From assembly GCA_035317605.1 (NCBI GenBank), contig DATHGT010000240.1:1-34254 (forward strand): a stretch of DNA of 34,254 bases. The letters run 5' to 3'. The stretch's first letter is position 1, and every line of letters begins with the position of its first letter. This DNA comes from DATHGT01 sp035317605 (lineage in GTDB: Bacteria > Methylomirabilota > Methylomirabilia > Rokubacteriales > CSP1-6). The notes under the pieces were generated by a model that was given only the letters and a program-made list of their open reading frames with translations, did no database searches and was not told the DNA's origin. The position numbers were made by a program, and so were the translations under genes. Of this stretch, positions 8,796-16,875 are shown piece after piece.

Positions 8796-9275
8796 CGGAC
8801 TGTGGCCGTTGCCCTTGATCAGCTCGCCGAGGGCGGCGGCGAGGTTGCGGCGGGCCGCTTCGAGGTGCGGGTAGATCGCGAGGGTGCGGCGGAACAGGTC
8901 GGCGGCTTCCTTGTGCTGGCCCAGGGCCATGTGGCAGAGGCCCTGGCCGGAGAGCGCGCCGAAGTGGTGCGGCTTGCGGGCCAGCACTTCTTCGCAGTCC
9001 GCGACGGCGGCGGCGGGGTTGCCGCTGAGGTAGCGGGCGGTGGCGCGCTTGTTCCAGCCCTCGGCGAAATCCGGCGCGCGACGGATGATGTCGGTGAAGA
9101 GCGCCTCGGCGGCCAGCAGGTCGCCCCGCTCCATGGTCTCGATGCCGCGCTGGAGGATCTTGTCGATCTCGGGCGAGCCCGAGCCGTGCCACATCTCCCA
9201 CAGCGCTGACGCCGCGCGGGCGGCCGCGTCCGCGTCGTCGCCGCCTAGAACTCGAACCGCTTCATCTTCCGTCAT
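8781..9275 (-). CDS. TPR repeat protein
   Basis: The product is 164 aa, with no signal peptide. It carries about three tetratricopeptide repeats between residues 40 and 150, with the pattern AEGWNKRATARYLSGNPAAA, then HFGALSGQGLCHMALGQHKE and LEAARRNLAAALGEL. Such helical repeats bind partner proteins or peptides. The N-terminal 30 residues are Ala-rich and may be a separate helix. It starts 10 bp after the SDR gene on the same strand, so the two are probably one operon. No enzymatic motif is present and the partner is unknown. Confidence 0.8.
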   Translation of the reverse strand: MTEDEAVRVLGGDDADAAARAASALWEMWHGSGSPEIDKILQRGIETMERGDLLAAEALFTDIIRRAPDFAEGWNKRATARYLSGNPAAAVADCEEVLARKPHHFGALSGQGLCHMALGQHKEAADLFRRTLAIYPHLEAARRNLAAALGELIKGNGHSPSPHG

Positions 9276-9285
9276 GCAGACGCGC

Positions 9286-10068
9286 CTACGCGGCGGGGTC
9301 CCCCGCGTTGACGGGGATGACCTGACCCGAGATGCTGCGCGAGAGATCGCTGGCCAGGAAGAGCGCGGCGGACGAGATGTCGTCGGCGTTGACGAAGCGC
9401 CTGAGCGGCGAGCGTTCGATCATCGCCTTGCGTACCTCCTCGGTGGAGATGCCGCGCACGCGCGCCTGCCCGGCGATCACGCTCTCGATCCGGGGGCCTT
9501 CGGTCGCGCCCGGCGCCACCACGTTCACACGGATGTTGTGCGGCCCGAGCTCCATGGCCAGCCCGAACGTCATCCCGACCTGGCCGGCCTTGGCCGAGCA
9601 GTAGCCGATCCGGTAGGGGAGGCCGCGGCGTCCCGCCACCGACGAGATGTTGATGATGCTGCCGCCCCCGCCGCTGATCATGTGGGGCACCGCGAAGCGG
9701 ATGCAGAGATAGCTCGAGGTGAGACACGAGTTCACGGTGTAGAACCAGTCTTCGGTCAGGTAGTCCTGCACGGGCTTGGTGGGCCCGCCGTCACCCGCGT
9801 TGTTGACGAGCACGTCGATGCGACCGAAGGCCTTGACCGTCGCGTCCATCAAGCTGCGCGCGCCGTCCTCGGTCGACGCGTCGGCGGCGACGGCCACCGC
9901 GCGTCCGCCCGACTTGGTGATCTCAGCGGCCGCTTGCTCCACCGCGGCGGCCGTGCGCGCCGAGCACACCACCTTGGCGCCTTCGGCGGCGAACCGGCCG
10001 CTCATGACCCGGCCGATTCCCTTGCTCGCGCCGGTGATGACCGCGACCTTTCCGTCGAGCAGTCCCAT
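9286..10068 (-). CDS. Short-chain dehydrogenase/reductase (SDR)
   Basis: The product is 260 aa, classical SDR length. The cofactor motif is TGASKGIG (12-19), the structural motif VNNAG lies at 88-92, and the catalytic residues are Ser143, Tyr156 and Lys160 (GYCSAKAG). It should oxidise or reduce a hydroxyl/keto group with NAD(P)(H). The Arg in SARTA (near 38) after strand 2 leans towards NADP. The start at 10068 (MGLLDGKVAVITG) is preceded by CGGAGGCACGGC; the longer open frame upstream is not SDR sequence. It is divergent from a crotonase-family gene and leads into the TPR gene. Fatty-acid or CoA-ester metabolism is a reasonable guess. Confidence 0.9.
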   Translation of the reverse strand: MGLLDGKVAVITGASKGIGRVMSGRFAAEGAKVVCSARTAAAVEQAAAEITKSGGRAVAVAADASTEDGARSLMDATVKAFGRIDVLVNNAGDGGPTKPVQDYLTEDWFYTVNSCLTSSYLCIRFAVPHMISGGGGSIINISSVAGRRGLPYRIGYCSAKAGQVGMTFGLAMELGPHNIRVNVVAPGATEGPRIESVIAGQARVRGISTEEVRKAMIERSPLRRFVNADDISSAALFLASDLSRSISGQVIPVNAGDPAA

Positions 10069-10099
10069 GCCGTGCCTCCGATCGAAAGTTTCCGCGTCG

Positions 10100-10144
10100 G
10101 CACGCCGCCGACGGCGGGAGTCCCCGCGGCGATCGGCGGCGTGC
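10100..10144 (-). promoter_or_regulatory. Long two-level hairpin in the SDR leader region
   Basis: GCACGCCGCCGA (10100-10111) and TCGGCGGCGTGC (10133-10144) form a perfect 12-bp stem. Inside it, GCGGG (10114-10118) pairs with CCCGC (10123-10127). It lies between the SDR start at 10068 and a putative minus-strand -10 box at 10158-10163, so it would be in the SDR mRNA leader. It could instead be an operator for a dimeric repressor of the divergent genes. Confidence 0.5.
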
Positions 10145-10157
10145 ACGGCGCCCGTGC

Positions 10158-10163
10158 ATTGTA
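10158..10163 (-). promoter_or_regulatory. Putative -10 box (TACAAT) for the SDR gene
   Basis: On the minus strand CGCTACAAT contains a perfect -10-like TACAAT in otherwise very GC-rich DNA. The same CGCTACAAT string precedes the acyl-CoA dehydrogenase gene (17786-17791) and msrA (29046-29051). A convincing -35 box is not evident. On the plus strand TATGCT at 10207-10212 could serve the divergent crotonase gene. Confidence 0.45.
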
Positions 10164-10237
10164 GCGGATCGCGCCGCCGACCCTGGCCCGCGTGTGACGG
10201 CCGCGCTATGCTGCCGCGAATCAACGGGGAGGAGACC

Positions 10238-11185
10238 ATGCCGGAGTTCGAGCACGTCCGCTACGCCGTCGACGACGGCATCGCCACGCTCACGCTGCAT
10301 CGTCCCGAACGGCTCAACGCGGTCAACACCGCCATGCTGCGCGAGATCGTGGCCGCGCTCGACACCGCCGACGGTGATGACGGAGTCCGCGTGGTGATCG
10401 TCACCGGCGCGGGCCGCGCCTTCTGCGCCGGCGCCGATCTCGGCGCAGGCGGTAGGACGTTCGATGTTGATGTTGATGTTGATTACATGGGGGGCCCCTA
10501 CGGCTCCCCCCATACCCCCCCGACGCGCGGCGCCATGACTTCCCCGGAGCGCTCCTCGAATGACGCGCTCGAAGGACATGAGGACGGAGGCGGTGTCGTC
10601 GCACTTCGGGTCTACGACATGAACAAGCCCGTCATCGCCGCCATCAACGGGCCGGCGGTGGGATTCGGCGTGACCCTCACGCTGCCCATGGACATCCGCA
10701 TCGCCTCCAGCGAGGCACGTCTCGGATTCGTGTTCGCGCGCCGCGGCGTCGTGCCCGAGGCGTGCAGCACGTGGTTCCTGCCGCGGCTGGTGGGCATCGC
10801 GCGGGCCGCCGAGTGGGTCTACACGGGCCGCGTCTTCGACGCCGAAGAGGCGCGCGCGGGCGGATTGGTCAGCCGCGTGGTCGCGGCGGACGCGCTGCTG
10901 CCGACGGCGCGCGAGCTGGCCATCGAGATCGCGCGCCACACGTCGGCCGTCTCGGTCGCGCTCGCGCGGCACATGCTCTGGAAGATGCTCGGCGTCGATC
11001 ACCCGATGGACGCGCACCGCCTGGACTCGAAGGCCATGGCCTTCACCGGACGCTCCGCCGACGCCTACGAAGGCGTCACCGCCTTCCTCGAAAAACGCCC
11101 GGCCCGATTCCCGCTGCGTCCCAGCGTCGACATGCCGCCGTTCTTTCCGTGGTGGACGCCCCGGAGCTTTCGAACGAACGGTTGA
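10238..11185 (+). CDS. Crotonase-family enoyl-CoA isomerase/hydratase with in-frame insertion
   Basis: The product is 315 aa. The crotonase fold is clear: HRPERLNAVN (21-30), AFCAGADL (61-68), KPVIAAINGPAVG (130-142) and GVVPEACSTWFLPRLVG (170-186). The two hydratase glutamates of rat enoyl-CoA hydratase appear replaced, while Glu174 in VPEA sits where enoyl-CoA isomerases keep their catalytic Glu, so isomerase-type activity is favoured (alignment by eye). Residues about 77-112 (VDVDVDY, GGPYGSPHTPP) form a low-complexity insert in a linker that is usually some 25 residues shorter; its DNA is a palindromic repeat. GGGGAGGAG (10226-10234) precedes the ATG at 10238. Divergent SDR suggests a shared CoA-ester pathway. 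Confidence 0.87.
   Translation: MPEFEHVRYAVDDGIATLTLHRPERLNAVNTAMLREIVAALDTADGDDGVRVVIVTGAGRAFCAGADLGAGGRTFDVDVDVDYMGGPYGSPHTPPTRGAMTSPERSSNDALEGHEDGGGVVALRVYDMNKPVIAAINGPAVGFGVTLTLPMDIRIASSEARLGFVFARRGVVPEACSTWFLPRLVGIARAAEWVYTGRVFDAEEARAGGLVSRVVAADALLPTARELAIEIARHTSAVSVALARHMLWKMLGVDHPMDAHRLDSKAMAFTGRSADAYEGVTAFLEKRPARFPLRPSVDMPPFFPWWTPRSFRTNG
10487..10560 (+). repeat. Palindromic repeat copy inside the crotonase gene
   Basis: ATGGGGGG (10487-10494) pairs with CCCCCCAT (10506-10513), with an inner CC/GG pair, and is followed by ACCCCCCC and GACGCGCGGCGCC. The order hairpin, short A-containing spacer, C7 run, GCGC-rich block matches intergenic copies at 3168-3210 and, inverted, 4505-4580. 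Here it is read in frame as part of the protein. It is preceded by GATGTT repeated three times (about 10463-10480). Confidence 0.6.
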
Positions 11186-11254
11186 CGGGCGGGCGTCATG
11201 CTGTCATGTTTCGGGCGCAGGGGACACGAACGGGAGCGTGTGACCTTCGCGTTT

Positions 11255-11306
11255 CCGCAGGCTTCTGCCGAGCCAGGGCCTGGCTTGGCTCTTGCCTCCC
11301 CTGCGG
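11255..11306. repeat. Imperfect palindrome upstream of mreB
   Basis: CCGCAGG (11255-11261) and CCTGCGG (11300-11306) flank a central near-palindrome AGCCAGG-G-CCTGGCT (11271-11285). The 161-bp gap between the crotonase stop and mreB holds this structure and no gene. It may terminate the upstream transcript or form part of the mreB leader. Confidence 0.45.
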
Positions 11307-11346
11307 CGGCGTTCGTCGCGACCGATTTTGAGAGGTGGAGGCAGTC

Positions 11347-12381
11347 ATGGTCCTGAACTGGGTCAGTCGGATGTTCGCGCGGGATCTCGCCATCGACCTC
11401 GGAACCGCGAACACGCTCGTGTTCGTCCAGGGCGACGGCATCGTACTCGACGAGCCCTCGATCGTGACCATCCGAGTCGCCGACGGGTCCGTCGTCGCGG
11501 TCGGCCGCGAGGCCAAGGAGATGGTCGGCCGCACGCCGGGCACCGTGGCCACCGTCCGTCCGCTGAAGAACGGCGTCATCGCCGACCTCGACGTCGCCCA
11601 GAAGATGCTCGAGTACTTCATCAACAAGACGGCCGGCCGCTACCGGACGCAGCTGCGGCCCCGCATCGTGATCGGCGTCCCCTCCGGCATCACCCAGGTC
11701 GAAAAGCGCGCGGTGCGGGACTCGGCCATGCAGGCGGGCGCACGCGAGGTGTACCTGATCGAGGAGCCGATGGCGGCGGCCATCGGCGCGGGCATGCCGA
11801 TCGAGGAGCCCGGCGGGAACATGATCGTCACCATCGGCGGCGGCACCACCGAGGTCGCCGTGCTCTCGCTGGCCGGCGTCGTCTACTGCGAGTCGGTGCG
11901 GATGGCCGGCGACGAGATGGACGAGGCCATCGTGGCGTACGTCAAGAAGCACTACAACCTCTTGATTGGCGAGCGGCGCGCGGAGGCCATCAAGATCGCC
12001 GTCGGCTCGGCGATCAAGTTGGACGGCGAACGACGCACGGTGGAGGTCAAGGGCCGCGACCTCATCGACGGCATCCCCAAGACCATCGTGGTCGGCGAGG
12101 AAGAGATCCGCGAGGCGCTGAGCGAGAGCGTCGCGACGATCGTCGAGACCGTGCGAATCTGCCTGGAACGGACGCCGCCGGAGCTGGCCGCCGACATCAT
12201 CGACCAGGGCATCGTCATGACCGGTGGCGGCGCGCTCCTCCGCGGCCTCGACGAGCTCCTCCGCCGCGAGACCGCGCTCCCCGTCACCGTCGCCGACAAC
12301 CCGCTCTCCTGCGTGGCCCTCGGCACCGGTAAGGTCCTCGACGAGCTGGAGCTCCTCCGCAAAGTCGCGATCGGGAGGTAA
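11347..12381 (+). CDS. mreB: Rod shape-determining protein MreB
   Basis: The product is 344 aa, typical of MreB, the bacterial actin that forms membrane-bound filaments and guides lateral cell-wall synthesis. The phosphate-1 motif DLGTANT is at 17-23, GVPSGITQVEKRAV follows, then IEEPMAAAIGAGMP, the phosphate-2 motif TIGGGTTEVAVLS and the adenosine motif MTGGGALLRGLDEL. The ATG at 11347 is preceded by GGTGGAGG at proper spacing; an in-frame GTG at 11335 overlaps that site and is less likely. The usual partners mreC and mreD are not downstream; a convergent unrelated gene follows after 16 bp. It may therefore be a stand-alone or second mreB copy, which the window cannot decide. Confidence 0.95.
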   Translation: MVLNWVSRMFARDLAIDLGTANTLVFVQGDGIVLDEPSIVTIRVADGSVVAVGREAKEMVGRTPGTVATVRPLKNGVIADLDVAQKMLEYFINKTAGRYRTQLRPRIVIGVPSGITQVEKRAVRDSAMQAGAREVYLIEEPMAAAIGAGMPIEEPGGNMIVTIGGGTTEVAVLSLAGVVYCESVRMAGDEMDEAIVAYVKKHYNLLIGERRAEAIKIAVGSAIKLDGERRTVEVKGRDLIDGIPKTIVVGEEEIREALSESVATIVETVRICLERTPPELAADIIDQGIVMTGGGALLRGLDELLRRETALPVTVADNPLSCVALGTGKVLDELELLRKVAIGR

Positions 12382-12397
12382 GGGGCGGGATCGCTTC

Positions 12398-13300
12398 TTA
12401 GAGCTTCTTGAGGGTGACCTGGCTGGGTGGCCGTTCTCTTCCGGGATGAACGACGCCCTTCAAGAGATCCGGCTGAACCGCTTGAAGCTCGAAAGAGTCC
12501 AGATCGTACGTATCGGCCTTGCCTTGCCGAATGAAGCTGTAGGACACCCCCTGGAGCGACAAGGTGTTCTCGTCGATGGTGCCGACGACCGTCTCATAGA
12601 CGACCGTCGTGTCCCGCTCGAAATGGCTCGTGAGGGTGATTCCGCCGCTCACCTGAGAACCGTGCTGCTGCAAATTGGCCACCGCCTGTTGCACCACGTC
12701 AACGGGGGGGCCCGACGTCTTGCTCTGCAGTTCGCCCGTCCATACCCCCGTCACGTCACAGGTCGGATGGCGCGCGGTTGGCTCCCGGGGCGTCGGCCGT
12801 GTGGCGACCTCGACTCCGCCCGACGTCTCGATGCCTTCGAGACCGCTTCCCGATTCACTTGCGGAGAGCAGCTTCTTCAGCAGATCGCTGATCGAGTGCT
12901 TGAGGGTCTCTCCCCAGGAAGGGTCGTTGACATCGTAGAAGACGTACCTGAGCGCTTTGAGGTCGAACGGAACATCGGTTTCGTTTCTGGTGACGATGAT
13001 CGACGGCTTTCCGATCGCGTGAGCCAGCCCGAGTTCATAGAAGACGTTCGGATTTCTTCCTGACAGCTCGGCGAACACCACGCGACATCGACGAATGGCG
13101 CGCCACACGTCGGCCATGATCTGGGGTTTCGAGAAGATTTCGTCTCCACGAACGGGTTTCAAACCGGCGGCTTCTATGGCCGGCTGTATCACGAACTCAT
13201 ATTCGCGCTTGAAAAGGCCATCGAACGGCATGATGACGAAGCACTCGTTTTCCATCGTCTCGACCTGGATCTGGATGTGTGTGCTTGGCCCGGTAACCAT
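12398..13300 (-). CDS. DRHyd (nucleoside deoxyribosyltransferase-like) protein with C-terminal beta domain
   Basis: The product is 300 aa. Residues 18-145 match the nucleoside 2-deoxyribosyltransferase/TIR-like superfamily: CFVIMPF (20-26), GDE (52-54), NPNVFYELGLAHA (83-95) with Glu89 as the likely catalytic residue, and VPFDL (110-114). Relatives cleave N-glycosidic bonds of nucleosides, nucleotides or NAD, and many are predicted immune effectors. A Ser/Pro-rich linker (147-180) joins a C-terminal beta-rich domain (181-300, beginning CDVTGVWTGEL), perhaps a small ligand-binding barrel (inference). GGAGGG precedes the ATG at 13300; MENECF (13255) is an alternative. Sampled GC is 55-57%, against about 70% in neighbours, suggesting transfer. 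It stands alone between mreB and aminopeptidase P, with no cyclase or nuclease partner. Confidence 0.75.
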   Translation of the reverse strand: MVTGPSTHIQIQVETMENECFVIMPFDGLFKREYEFVIQPAIEAAGLKPVRGDEIFSKPQIMADVWRAIRRCRVVFAELSGRNPNVFYELGLAHAIGKPSIIVTRNETDVPFDLKALRYVFYDVNDPSWGETLKHSISDLLKKLLSASESGSGLEGIETSGGVEVATRPTPREPTARHPTCDVTGVWTGELQSKTSGPPVDVVQQAVANLQQHGSQVSGGITLTSHFERDTTVVYETVVGTIDENTLSLQGVSYSFIRQGKADTYDLDSFELQAVQPDLLKGVVHPGRERPPSQVTLKKL

Positions 13301-13521
13301 GTCCGCCGCCCTCCGTGACTCTACAGCTCTCCATCCGTGGAACGCGCGGGGGTCTGGATGGCAGCATCATAGGTCAAGGATACGAGGCACGGCAAGGCGT
13401 CATGGGGACGCGGCGAGGGCGGAAGCGATGACGCGGGCTACGAGATCGCCCTTCGCCGTCATCGACGATGCGGACGTCGTCGTCGGTCATGTAGCCTCGA
13501 ACAACGACCTCGCGAGAGGTG

Positions 13522-14976
13522 CTACGGGCGGGGGAGGCGGGGGGATTCGGCGCAGGTGCGCTCGACGTCGGCGATGGTCTTGGGGGCGCCGGACGTCAGG
13601 ACGTCGTGGCCGCTCTCGGTGATCAGGACGTCGTCCTCGATGCGGACGCCGATGCCGCGGAGCGCGGGGGGCACGGCGTGGGTGATCGTGGGCGCCGCCG
13701 ACTTCTCTTCTTCTTCCAGGCGCTTGGCCGCCGCCATGCCCAGGCGGAGGCGGCGATCCCACATCTCTTCCTCGCTGTACTCCCGGATCAGATACGTTAC
13801 CGACTCGCGCTCGGGATCGAAGTAGAGGCCGGGCTCGACGGTGACGACCATGCCGGGCTCGAGCACGCGCGAGCGGCCGTTGACGCGATAGTCGCCGACG
13901 TCGTGGACGTCCATGCCGACCCAGTGACCGGTGCCGTGCATGTAGAACTCGCGGTAGTGATGCATGGCGAGCGTCTCGTCGAGACCGCGGGGCAGCGCGC
14001 CGAGCGCGATCAGGCCGTCGGCGAGCACCCGGCGCGCGGCCTCGTGCATGACCTCGTAGCGCTGGCCCGGTCGAGCGGCCTCGATGGCGGCCTGCTGCGC
14101 GCGCAGCACCAGCTCGTACACCGCGGCCTGGGGCGCGCTGAAACGGCCGTTGAGGGGGAACGTGCGGGTGATGTCGGCGGTGTGATAGCCGAACTCGCAG
14201 CCCGCGTCGATCAAGAGCAGGTCACCGTCCTCCATGCGCCGGCGGTTCTCCTGGTAGTGGAGAATGCACGCGTTGGGACCGGAGGCGACGATCGAGGGAT
14301 AGCCGTCGCGCGGCGAGCCGTGGGCGCGGCAGACGAACTCGAGCGCGGCCTGCACCTGATATTCGTAGAGCCCGGGCCGCGCGTAGCGCATGGCCTCGGC
14401 GTGAGACTCGCCGCTGATCTCGCACGCGCGGCGCTGGGCGGCCAGCTCGGCGGGCGTGCGAACGAGTCGCATGGCGTGCAGCAGCGGACCGGGATCTTCC
14501 AGGCGTACCGGCGTGTGGTGCCCGCGCGAGCGGGCGCCGCGCAGCTCGACCATGAGGCGCGTGAGCCGCGCGTCGTAGGCGGGATTGCCGAGCTGGTAGT
14601 AGAGCGCGGGGTGATCGATGAGCCAGGTGCGCAGGCGGTTGTCCAGCTCCTCGATCGGATACGCGCTGTCGGCGCCGTAGCTGGCAACGGCGCCCTCCAC
14701 GCCGGCGCGGCGGCCGTTCCAGATCTCCATCTGGCGGTCGCGCGGACGCACGAACAATACGTAGCGCTCCTTGGGATCGCTCGGATTGAAGACCGCGACC
14801 GCGTCGGGCTCGTCGAAGCCGGTGAGGAAGAAGAAGTCGGAATTCTGGCGGAACGGATAGTGGACGTCGTTGTTCCGACGGATCTCCGTGCCTCCGGGAA
14901 TGACCGCGATGGCGTCGCCCAGCGCCTCGGCGAGACGCTGGCGACGGTCGATGAACGGGCCCTGACCGTCTGCCAT
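13522..14976 (-). CDS. pepP: Xaa-Pro aminopeptidase (aminopeptidase P, M24B)
   Basis: The product is 484 aa from the ATG at 14976; an alternative start at 15021 would overlap the divergent gene. It removes N-terminal residues preceding proline, using two Mn ions. The N-terminal AMP_N domain (about 1-150, with SDFFFLTGFDEPDA) is followed by the pita-bread domain. The five metal ligands are visible in LLIDAGCEFGYHTADITRTF (two Asp), HGTGHWVGMDVHDVG (His), VTVEPGLY (Glu) and GVRIEDD (Glu). The full set indicates an active enzyme. It is divergent from the luciferase-like gene with only about 28 bp between starts. A TACCCT hexamer close to the start could be a -10 box giving a very short leader. 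Confidence 0.93.
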   Translation of the reverse strand: MADGQGPFIDRRQRLAEALGDAIAVIPGGTEIRRNNDVHYPFRQNSDFFFLTGFDEPDAVAVFNPSDPKERYVLFVRPRDRQMEIWNGRRAGVEGAVASYGADSAYPIEELDNRLRTWLIDHPALYYQLGNPAYDARLTRLMVELRGARSRGHHTPVRLEDPGPLLHAMRLVRTPAELAAQRRACEISGESHAEAMRYARPGLYEYQVQAALEFVCRAHGSPRDGYPSIVASGPNACILHYQENRRRMEDGDLLLIDAGCEFGYHTADITRTFPLNGRFSAPQAAVYELVLRAQQAAIEAARPGQRYEVMHEAARRVLADGLIALGALPRGLDETLAMHHYREFYMHGTGHWVGMDVHDVGDYRVNGRSRVLEPGMVVTVEPGLYFDPERESVTYLIREYSEEEMWDRRLRLGMAAAKRLEEEEKSAAPTITHAVPPALRGIGVRIEDDVLITESGHDVLTSGAPKTIADVERTCAESPRLPRP

Positions 14977-15004
14977 TGCCGCCAGGGTAACACATCGTCG
15001 TAAG

Positions 15005-16018
15005 ATGGAGCCGATGCTCAAACTCGGGATCCTCGATCAATCTCCGGTGCGCACGGGCGGCAGCGCGGCTGACAGCGTCCACGAGACGCTGGAGCTGGCC
15101 CAGGCGGCGGAGCGTCTCGGTTATCAACGCTACTGGCTCGCCGAACACCACGCGACCCCGGGCCTGGCGGGCTCGTGTCCGGAAATCTTGATCGGCCAAG
15201 TCGCCGCGCGCACGAGCCGCATTCGCGTGGGATCGGGCGGCGTGATGCTGAGTCACTACAGCGCGCTCAAGGTGGCCGAGAGCTTCCGCATGCTCGAGCT
15301 GCTCTTCCCCGGACGCATCGACCTCGGGATCGGCCGCGCGCCGGGCAGCGACGGCCGCACCGCGCGCACGCTACGTCAGGTGCCCGAGCCGGCGGGCGCC
15401 GAGTTCTTTCCCGAGCAGATCGCCGAGCTGCAGGGCTTCCTCGGCGACGGATTGCCCGCGGGACATCCGGCACACGGCGTGCGCGCGATGCCGGAAGTGC
15501 CGGGCGCGCCCGAGCTGTGGCTGCTCGGCTCGAGCGATCAGAGCGCGTTGGTGGCCGCGCACTTCGGGGCCGCGTTCTCGTTCGCCCACTTCATCAACAA
15601 CGAAGGCGGCGCCGAGATCACCCGCGCCTACACCCGGAACTTCAAACCGTCATCGGCGCTGGCCGAGCCGCGCGCGAGCGTGGCCGTGTTCGCGGTGTGC
15701 GCGGACACCGAGGCCGAGGCGTGGCGACTGGCCCGGAGCCGCGAGCTGTTCATCCTGCAGCTTCACACCGGAAGGTTGGGCCGCTATCCGTCGGTGGAAG
15801 AGGCCGAGGCATATCCGTACACGGCGCACGAGCGCGCCGTCGTGGAATACAACCGCCGGCGCACGGTCGCCGGCACCCCCGAGCAGGCGCGCGCGCGTCT
15901 CACTGCGCTGGCCGCCGACTACGGCGTCGACGAGCTGATCATCGTGACCATCACCCACGATCCCAAGGCCCGCCTGCGCTCGTACGAGCTGCTGGCGCAG
16001 GCATTCGAGCTGACATGA
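15005..16018 (+). CDS. LLM-class flavin-dependent oxidoreductase (luciferase-like monooxygenase)
   Basis: The product is 337 aa from ATG 15005, or 334 aa from ATG 15014, which gives the family-like start MLKLGILDQSP. Motifs RYWLAEHHATPGLAGSCPE (about 42-60), VGSGGVMLSHYSALKVAE and GRIDLGIGRAPGSD are characteristic of the MsnO8-like bacterial luciferase-like group. These enzymes use reduced flavin (FMNH2 or F420) and oxygen; substrates are rarely known. GGAG lies only three bases before ATG 15014, too close for a good ribosome binding site, and TAAGAT at 15001-15006 could be a -10 box, so the exact start is uncertain. The stop overlaps the NudC start by ATGA, indicating translational coupling. 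Confidence 0.87.
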   Translation: MEPMLKLGILDQSPVRTGGSAADSVHETLELAQAAERLGYQRYWLAEHHATPGLAGSCPEILIGQVAARTSRIRVGSGGVMLSHYSALKVAESFRMLELLFPGRIDLGIGRAPGSDGRTARTLRQVPEPAGAEFFPEQIAELQGFLGDGLPAGHPAHGVRAMPEVPGAPELWLLGSSDQSALVAAHFGAAFSFAHFINNEGGAEITRAYTRNFKPSSALAEPRASVAVFAVCADTEAEAWRLARSRELFILQLHTGRLGRYPSVEEAEAYPYTAHERAVVEYNRRRTVAGTPEQARARLTALAADYGVDELIIVTITHDPKARLRSYELLAQAFELT

Positions 16019-16875
16019 CCACTCCGCTGAGCGTCTACCTCCCGTTCAATCGCGATTGCGTGGGCGACGCCTTCGAGCCCGCCAAGAAGGGCGGCAAGCC
16101 GCCCACGTCCGAAGGCCACTGGCTGATCGTGCAGAACCAGGGGCTGGTGGTCGTCCCCGACGGCGAGGGATTTCGACTGCCGACGGGGGCGCGGCCGTCC
16201 GCGCTCGACGGGGTCGGCGGCGAGCCGTTCTGGCTCGGCACGTACCAGGACACGCCGTGCTGGGTGATGGACTTGCCACGCGACGTTGCGATCCCCTCGG
16301 GATTTCAGCGGCAGACGCTGGTGCCGATGCAGGGCACGAAGCTGCCCGACGATCTGCTCTCGCTCGGCGGCATGGCCATGCAGGCGCTCTGGTGGGAGTC
16401 GACGAGCGGCCACTGCCCGCGCTGCGGAGAACGCACGACGCGCATCGAGGGCGAGTGGGGCAAGCGCTGTCCGAAGTGCGAGTACGAGCACTATCCGCAC
16501 CTGCATCCGGCCGTGATCGTGCTCGTGCGCGACGGCGACCGCTGTCTGCTCGCCCGCAAGGCCATCTGGGCCCCCGGCCGCTACGCGCTGGTGGCGGGCT
16601 TCGTCGACAACGGCGAGTCGCTGGAGGGCTGCGTGCGGCGCGAGGTGAAGGAAGAAGTCGGCGTCGACGTCGACGACATCCAGTACGTCGGCAGCCAGAA
16701 CTGGCCGTTCCCCAGCCAGCTCATGGTCGGCTTCGTGGCGCGCTATGCCGGCGGCGAGGTGAAGGTCGATCCCGAGGAGCTGGAGGACGCCCGCTGGTTC
16801 CCCAAGGGCCAGCTCCCCTCGCGCCCGTCCCACCACTCGATCGCCGGCTTCATCCTCAAGAACTACGGCGAATAG
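16015..16875 (+). CDS. nudC: NADH pyrophosphatase NudC (Nudix, zinc ribbon)
   Basis: The product is 286 aa. NudC hydrolyses NADH to NMNH and AMP and removes NAD caps from RNA. The zinc ribbon has C134/C137 and C152/C155. The Nudix box runs from 195 to 217, with G195, E201 and the REVKEE core at 209-214. The family tag SQNWPFPSQLM follows it and corresponds to the NudC SQPWPFPxS motif; Asn replaces the usual Pro. The N-terminal half is the family's regulatory domain. The start overlaps the luciferase-like stop by four bases, so the two are co-expressed; a shared link to reduced cofactors is possible but not shown. The stop directly abuts the stop of the convergent hydrolase. Confidence 0.92.
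   Translation: MTTPLSVYLPFNRDCVGDAFEPAKKGGKPPTSEGHWLIVQNQGLVVVPDGEGFRLPTGARPSALDGVGGEPFWLGTYQDTPCWVMDLPRDVAIPSGFQRQTLVPMQGTKLPDDLLSLGGMAMQALWWESTSGHCPRCGERTTRIEGEWGKRCPKCEYEHYPHLHPAVIVLVRDGDRCLLARKAIWAPGRYALVAGFVDNGESLEGCVRREVKEEVGVDVDDIQYVGSQNWPFPSQLMVGFVARYAGGEVKVDPEELEDARWFPKGQLPSRPSHHSIAGFILKNYGE

Noticed and set aside
10463..10483. GATGTT triplet repeat as a phase-variable tract
   Set aside because: There are only three six-base units, whose loss or gain would keep the frame, so switching by slippage is unlikely.
13301..13521. Short open frames on both strands in the 221-bp gap between the DRHyd gene and aminopeptidase P
   Set aside because: A 38-codon minus-strand frame and a longer plus-strand frame lack ribosome binding sites and recognisable motifs, and the plus frame runs on through the antisense of two genes. 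No gene is supported here.
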